Assembly (NCBI GenBank): GCA_003136335.1
Contig: PLEA01000107.1
Coordinates: 1 to 9,193 of the forward strand
Source: Acidobacteriaceae bacterium
GTDB taxonomy: Bacteria; Acidobacteriota; Terriglobia; Terriglobales; SbA1
DNA: 9,193 nucleotides
Direction of reading: 5' to 3'
Shown here: in pieces, positions 5,425 through 9,193 of the stretch
Numbering within the stretch: position 1 is the first letter of the stretch
Layout of the letters: each line of letters begins with the position of its first letter
The notes under the pieces: model-generated
What the model saw: the letters and a program-made list of their open reading frames with translations, nothing else
Database searches by the model: none
Told to the model about the DNA's origin: nothing
Translations under genes and position numbers: made by a program

Positions 5425-7647
5425 ATGCGAAAATCGCGACAGAATCCGAAGGAACAGGCAACGCCCTGGATCTACAATCCCTGGCTGGACCTGATCGTGG
5501 GTTGTGGAGCGTGGTCGGCGCCTCTGCTGCTGCTTTCGTATTTTTCGCTGGCTTCGAACGCACGCACCTGGTCGCTTGCGTTCTACGTGCTGGCGCTCTT
5601 CTTCAATTATCCGCACTACATGGCGACGATTTACCGCGCCTACCATCGCTCCGAAGACTTCCAGAAATATCGCATTTTCACGGTCCATATCACGGCATTG
5701 GTAGTGCTCACGCTGCTGTTGTCGCACTTCTGGCTGCGTCTTCTGCCCTGGATCTTCACTATTTATTTGACCTGGAGCCCGTGGCACTACAGCGGGCAAA
5801 ATTATGGGCTGTTCATGATGTTCGCCCGCCGGGCTGGAGCGGATCCGGACAAGGCTGGGCGCCGGGCTCTGTATGGCGCGTTTGTCGTGTCGTATCTGAT
5901 CCTTTTTCTCGGATTTCACACGGGGCCTTCGACCGACCCACTGTTCGTGTCGCTGGGAATCCCACAAGTGGTGAGCCGCTGGGAGCAGATTGCGCTCGGC
6001 GTGGCGTTCATCGGGCTGTCGGCCTTCGGGCTTGGCCGACTGGCGCGGACAACCGGGTGGCGAAAGCTGATTCCCTCACTGACGCTGTTCTCGTCGCAGT
6101 TTCTTTGGTTCTTGCTACCGGCGGCGATATCGCTGATCAAGGGCCTGGAGATTCCGCAGAACCGGTATAGCTCGGGCGTGCTGGCGGTGATGCATTCGGC
6201 ACAATATCTCTGGATCACCAGTTACTATGCGCGCCGTGAAGCCGCAGGAGAAGCAGCGGGCGGTACAGCGGGCGCTGTTACGAGGAACGAGCGGCGCAAC
6301 TGGCGTCCCCTGGCCTATTTCGGGGTGCTGGTGGTTGGCGGCATCGCTTTGTTCGTCCCCGGTCCGTGGCTGGCGAGCCGCGCGTTTCATCTTGACTTCG
6401 TGGCCAGTTTCCTGATCTTCACCGCATTGGTAAACATTCACCACTTCATTCTGGATGGCGCCATCTGGAAACTGCGCGACGGGCGCATCGCATCTCTGCT
6501 GCTCAATTCGCCGGAGCGGGTTGCGGACGCTGCGGCCGAGGCGGGAGGATTCTTCGCCGCGGTGGGGCGATGGCTTGTGGGAAGGACTGTCGGGGCGCGT
6601 TCGTTGCGGGTGGGTACCGCGCTGTTGCTGCTGGTTTGGGGAACGGTCGACCAGGCTCGTCACTATCTTGCGCTGCGCACCGACGACTTGCACGATCTGC
6701 AGAGGGCGGAGGCTCTCGATTCGTTTGACAGCTCGCTGCAGATGCGGCTGGCACAAAGAGCAATGGAAGATGGCCAGCCGCAACAGGCCGAGGCCGCCTG
6801 GAGGCGGGCGGTGCAGGCCAATCCGGCCGATCCTGCGGCGCGGCAGGCGCTATTGCGCTTTCTGATTGATCAGAACCGGTTTGACGAAGCGTTCGATCTG
6901 ACCGACGCCTCGCTCAAGTACACACCGAAGGACGCCAATCTGCTCGTTGATCGCGGATTCCTGGCTTTGCAGAGAGGGCATGCCGACGCGGCTCTGGCAA
7001 GTTGGAATGAGGCGCTGGCGGCGGACCCGGACCAGTGGCTCGTGCACCTGTTTCTGGCTGAAGAACTGGATCGGGAGGGCAAGGCACAAGCTGCGGCGTC
7101 ACACTACGGCGCATTCCTGGAAAGGATTGTGCGTCAGCTCCCACAGGATCGTCCCGCGCCAGACAAGGTGATCGCCATCGTGTTGCGCATGGCCGACTGC
7201 CAGTCCCGTTCGTCGCAGACGGAACTGGCCGCCAAGTCATATCACCTGGCAGAAAAACTTGCCGCGCAGACCGGCCTGAGCAAGCTTGAAAGCGTTGCGG
7301 ATGTGAATGATGCCGTGCTCCAGGCCAAGGCGGGCAGGTTGACGGAAGCTTTGCAGCTTTACCAGCGGGCGCTGCAATTGGACAGCTCGGTGGGCGACAA
7401 CAGCGCCAGTGCCCAAGACTGGCTTGCTTATGGCCGGTTTCTCGATGACGCGGGCTTTCCGGCGCGGCTGGCGTACGCGTGCATCGTGAAATCAGAGAAT
7501 ATAACGCGATCGCTTCCCAGTCCGGCCGTTCCGAACTCGCGGGCTATGGCTCGAAGACAAATGGAAAAGCGACTGGGGGCGGAGGCGGCATCGGTTCGCC
7601 GCGATCCTGAACCGTTTCTGCAGGACGCGTTGACGCTTCGGCACTAG
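5425..7647 (+). CDS. Polytopic membrane protein with His motifs fused to a TPR domain
   Basis: This 740-residue protein matches no named family that I recognise. Residues 24-345 contain about nine hydrophobic segments, and one more lies at about 394-410. His and aromatic motifs sit in or at the membrane edge: NYPHYMATIYRAYH (His64, His74), His88, His101, SPWHYSGQNYG (His121), VMHSAQY (His257) and NIHHFILDGAIWK (His339, His340, Asp344). This pattern recalls membrane metalloenzymes such as Brp/Blh carotenoid cleavage enzymes or fatty-acid hydroxylases, but no exact family motif is matched. Residues about 440-660 form five to six TPR-like helical pairs (AEAAWRRAVQANPADP, DAALASWNEALAADP and EALQLYQRALQLD are clearest), expected to bind partners. 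The tail from 690 is charged and not repetitive. The ATG is supported by AGGAA at 5416-5420, four bases upstream. It stands alone, with 267 and 129 bp to its neighbours. Confidence 0.85.
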   Translation: MRKSRQNPKEQATPWIYNPWLDLIVGCGAWSAPLLLLSYFSLASNARTWSLAFYVLALFFNYPHYMATIYRAYHRSEDFQKYRIFTVHITALVVLTLLLSHFWLRLLPWIFTIYLTWSPWHYSGQNYGLFMMFARRAGADPDKAGRRALYGAFVVSYLILFLGFHTGPSTDPLFVSLGIPQVVSRWEQIALGVAFIGLSAFGLGRLARTTGWRKLIPSLTLFSSQFLWFLLPAAISLIKGLEIPQNRYSSGVLAVMHSAQYLWITSYYARREAAGEAAGGTAGAVTRNERRNWRPLAYFGVLVVGGIALFVPGPWLASRAFHLDFVASFLIFTALVNIHHFILDGAIWKLRDGRIASLLLNSPERVADAAAEAGGFFAAVGRWLVGRTVGARSLRVGTALLLLVWGTVDQARHYLALRTDDLHDLQRAEALDSFDSSLQMRLAQRAMEDGQPQQAEAAWRRAVQANPADPAARQALLRFLIDQNRFDEAFDLTDASLKYTPKDANLLVDRGFLALQRGHADAALASWNEALAADPDQWLVHLFLAEELDREGKAQAAASHYGAFLERIVRQLPQDRPAPDKVIAIVLRMADCQSRSSQTELAAKSYHLAEKLAAQTGLSKLESVADVNDAVLQAKAGRLTEALQLYQRALQLDSSVGDNSASAQDWLAYGRFLDDAGFPARLAYACIVKSENITRSLPSPAVPNSRAMARRQMEKRLGAEAASVRRDPEPFLQDALTLRH

Positions 7648-7699
7648 GGGCGTCATCATTCAAGCATGTCCGGTTTCCTTGTGGCTTGCTGTGAGCCAG

Positions 7700-7728
7700 T
7701 TGACACTGCGGTGATCCTGCTAAACAAT
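7700..7728 (+). promoter_or_regulatory. Sigma70-type promoter for the coiled-coil gene
   Basis: A perfect -35 TTGACA (7700-7705) is followed after 17 bp by AACAAT (7723-7728), which matches TATAAT at four of six positions. Transcription would start near 7735 and leave a leader of about 42 bases containing the ribosome binding site at 7763-7768. It lies in the 129-bp gap after the membrane/TPR gene and would drive the two-gene unit that follows. Confidence 0.55.
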
Positions 7729-7762
7729 TAAAGATCCCTGCGATTCATTCGTTTGCTTCCCG

Positions 7763-7768
7763 AGGAGG
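7763..7768 (+). promoter_or_regulatory. Strong ribosome binding site AGGAGG
   Basis: AGGAGG sits eight bases before the ATG at 7777. It settles the start there, rather than at the in-frame TTG at 7753, which would put the site inside the coding sequence. It is the strongest Shine-Dalgarno in the window. Confidence 0.85.
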
Positions 7769-7776
7769 AAGAGTGT

Positions 7777-8589
7777 ATGGCCGATGAAGGCGATTTACAG
7801 ATGGAACATCAGTCGAACGCCGGCAAGTGGGTTCTGATTGTGCTGGCAATCTTAGTGGTGGCGGCGTTTGGCTATGCCCACTACGTTACGCATGCCGCTG
7901 TCGAGAAGCTGACACAAGACCTCAGCGCAAGCCAGTCCCAGGTCAAAGAGTTGCAGAACCGGATGCAGACGGCGGAGGCGCAGGAAGAAACTCTGGCCCG
8001 CCAGAATGGCATGACCAAGAAGCAACTGGCGCAGCGCACAGCCGCCTTGCAGGAGGAACAGAAAGCGGCGGAGAGCCGGCTGGAGAAGGAACAGAAGGCC
8101 CAGATCACCGCGGTCAGCGGAGACATCGCGGGGGTGAAGACCGACGTGGGCGGAGTGAGAACCGACGTCGCCGCCACCAAGGCGGATCTCGACGCCACCA
8201 AAGCCAAGCTGCAGAGCACGATTGGCGATTTGGGGGTGCAAAGCGGATTGATCGCCCACACCCAGGGCGACTTAGAGACGCTGAAGCACAAGGGCGACCG
8301 CAACTACTACGAGTTTACTTTGCTGAAAGGCGCCAAGCCGCAACCGGTATCAACGGTGAGCCTGCAGCTCAAGAAGGCCGACGTCAAAAAGGGTAAATTC
8401 ACGGTGAATGTAACCGCGGACGACAAGACGATCGAAAAGAAAGACCGCAACGTCGCCGAGCCGATTCAGTTCTACTCCGGACGCGATCATCTGCTGTTTG
8501 AGCTGGTAGTGTGGAACGTGGACAAGAACAAAGCCACGGGATATTTGAGCACGCCGAAAAATGCTCCCGTGCCGGTGACGGCGAACTAA
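7777..8589 (+). CDS. Single-pass membrane protein with coiled coil and heptad repeats
   Basis: The protein has 270 residues and is acidobacterial in style, with no named family that I can assign. Residues 1-16 are a polar N-terminus, and 18-38 are one hydrophobic helix (VLIVLAILVVAAFGYAHYV). Residues 40-112 form a Gln/Glu/Lys-rich coiled coil. Residues 115-170 are eight consecutive heptads, clearest as GDIAGVK, TDVGGVR, TDVAATK and ADLDATK. Residues 174-265 form a beta-rich C-terminal domain (RNYYEFTLLKG, VSLQLKKADVKKGKFTVNV, HLLFELVVWNV). The lone Lys before the helix and the lack of a cleavage site suggest an uncleaved anchor, with the stalk and C-terminal domain outside the membrane. It resembles a spacer that holds a beta domain away from the membrane; the binding partner is unknown. 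The DUF421 gene starts 38 bp downstream, so co-transcription is likely. Confidence 0.85.
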   Translation: MADEGDLQMEHQSNAGKWVLIVLAILVVAAFGYAHYVTHAAVEKLTQDLSASQSQVKELQNRMQTAEAQEETLARQNGMTKKQLAQRTAALQEEQKAAESRLEKEQKAQITAVSGDIAGVKTDVGGVRTDVAATKADLDATKAKLQSTIGDLGVQSGLIAHTQGDLETLKHKGDRNYYEFTLLKGAKPQPVSTVSLQLKKADVKKGKFTVNVTADDKTIEKKDRNVAEPIQFYSGRDHLLFELVVWNVDKNKATGYLSTPKNAPVPVTAN

Positions 8590-8626
8590 ACGATAACTAA
8601 ACCGAGGACTAAACCGAGAACTAAAC
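8585..8626 (+). repeat. Four ACTAAAC repeats joining the stop and start codons
   Basis: ACTAAAC occurs at 8585-8591, 8596-8602, 8608-8614 and 8620-8626, with periods of 11, 12 and 12 bp. The first copy contains the TAA stop of the coiled-coil gene and the last ends one base before the ATG of the DUF421 gene. The units between are GAT or CGAG variants, so two subtypes alternate. A weak GAG at 8616-8618 is the only Shine-Dalgarno candidate. The repeat may be a tandem duplication of a translation-initiation segment. Confidence 0.8.
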
Positions 8627-8627
8627 G

Positions 8628-9164
8628 ATGAGCGGAGCGTTTTTTCCCGGCAGTCACGTGCTGCTGCAGATTGTGCTACGCACGGGCGTGATCTATCTGC
8701 TGGTGCTGATCGGCGTGCGCTTAAGCGGCAAGCGTGAAGTCGGGCAGATGACCCCGTTCGACCTTACGCTTCTGCTCCTGTTGTCTAACTCCGTGCAGAA
8801 TGCGATGACCGGGCCTGACACTTCGCTGCTGGGCGGCGCGGTCGCGGCGAGTACGCTCCTGATCTTGAATTACCTGGTCGCCGATGTCTCCGGCGGCAGC
8901 AAGCGCTTCCGGCGCCTGATCGAGGGCCAACCCACTCTGCTGGTTCATGATGGCAAAATCATTGAAGCGCACATGGCGCGGGAACATGTCAGCATGGATG
9001 AGCTGCAACGTTCCCTGCGGGAACACGGCATTAGTGGCTGTGACCAGGTCGCGCTCGCGGTGCTGGAAGTGGATGGGTCGATCAGCTGCCTGAAGTACGA
9101 CGAGATCAAGCAGGACGCCAGCACACACCTGGTGCGACGAAGATTTATTCAGAAGAAGTCGTAA
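8628..9164 (+). CDS. DUF421 (YetF/YcaP-like) membrane protein
   Basis: The protein has 178 residues with the layout of the YetF-like family. Hydrophobic segments at about 8-30, 43-58 and 65-86 are followed by a soluble alpha/beta DUF421 domain. Family marks are the SGKREVGQMTPFDLTLLLLLSNSVQNAMTG stretch (visible as GKREVGQMTPFDL, then SNSVQNAMTG), the RLIEGQPTLLVHDGKI strand-turn and the SMDELQRSLREHGI helix, ending in the VALAVLEVDGSISC strand. YetF homologues are small membrane proteins of unclear biochemical role. The length is within the short branch of the family, with no sign of truncation. It sits 38 bp after the coiled-coil gene, and the ACTAAAC repeats fill the gap. The reading frame ends 11 bp before the terminal palindrome. 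Confidence 0.92.
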   Translation: MSGAFFPGSHVLLQIVLRTGVIYLLVLIGVRLSGKREVGQMTPFDLTLLLLLSNSVQNAMTGPDTSLLGGAVAASTLLILNYLVADVSGGSKRFRRLIEGQPTLLVHDGKIIEAHMAREHVSMDELQRSLREHGISGCDQVALAVLEVDGSISCLKYDEIKQDASTHLVRRRFIQKKS

Positions 9165-9175
9165 CCTCGCGTAAA

Positions 9176-9193
9176 GACGTTGCTTGCAACGTC
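9176..9193. repeat. Perfect palindrome cut by the window end (REP-like element or terminator stem)
   Basis: GACGTTGC, a TT centre and GCAACGTC form a perfect 8-bp inverted repeat occupying the last 18 bases. It is preceded by GTAAA, and the stem may extend beyond the window. From memory, near-identical GTAGAGACGTTGC/GCAACGTCTCTAC palindromes are dispersed in many copies in several bacterial genomes, so this is likely an intergenic repetitive palindrome. It could also act as a terminator for the 7777-9164 unit if a T-run follows. Confidence 0.65.

Noticed and set aside
5356..5967. Minus-strand frame of about 200 codons over the start of the membrane/TPR gene
   Set aside because: Highly charged Arg/Gln/Glu composition with no recognisable domain, antisense to a well-supported gene.
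6115..6783. Long minus-strand frame inside the membrane/TPR gene
   Set aside because: The translation is low-complexity and Arg/Pro/Gln-rich without motifs. It is a shadow of a GC-rich gene whose own frame shows membrane segments and TPRs.
7753..7776. TTG start eight codons upstream for the coiled-coil protein
   Set aside because: It would place the AGGAGG site inside the coding sequence. The ATG at 7777 has ideal spacing to it.
7827..8396. Overlapping plus- and minus-strand frames in the heptad-repeat gene
   Set aside because: They arise because the repetitive, GC-rich coding DNA avoids stops in other frames. Their products are Gly/Arg- or Leu/Ser-rich repeats without motifs.

Overview
The window is bacterial chromosomal DNA of moderately high GC with dense, mostly single-copy metabolic and membrane genes. 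I see no rRNA, tRNA, CRISPR array, transposase or phage gene. The right-hand genes (a large His-rich membrane/TPR protein, a membrane-anchored coiled-coil protein and a YetF-like DUF421 protein) look to me like soil Acidobacteriota. The left-hand genes (aldo/keto reductase, secreted coiled-coil protein, NIPSNAP, MOSC, cupin, class I aminotransferase) could be Acidobacteriota or Verrucomicrobiota. This placement rests on remembered protein style, not on a search.

Layout. 1-405 is the C-terminal part of an aldo/keto reductase that begins outside the window. 456-1052 encodes an unrecognised exported protein with a charged helical N-terminal half, and 1104-1520 an exported NIPSNAP-domain protein. 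These three run rightward and meet the leftward MOSC gene (2381-1593, GTG start) at a 72-bp convergent junction. A leftward single-domain cupin (2965-2615) is divergent from a rightward PLP-dependent aminotransferase (3089-4273). Their 123-bp shared region holds two adjacent inverted repeats.

The stretch 4274-4635 has no recognisable gene, only a doubtful 69-codon frame. 4636-5157 is a pyridoxamine-phosphate-oxidase-fold flavoprotein; a TATAAT box lies 9 bp before its ATG, suggesting an almost leaderless mRNA. After a 267-bp gap, 5425-7647 encodes a 740-residue protein: about ten membrane segments carrying conserved-looking His motifs, then TPR repeats. 7777-8589 (strong promoter and ribosome binding site) and 8628-9164 probably form an operon. 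They are joined by four copies of ACTAAAC spaced 11-12 bp, running from one stop codon to the next start codon. The window ends inside a palindrome that looks like a dispersed REP-type repeat or a terminator stem.

No defence system, biosynthetic cluster or mobile element is evident. The least explained items are the membrane-His/TPR protein, the envelope coiled-coil/YetF pair with its repeat-filled junction, and the terminal palindrome.
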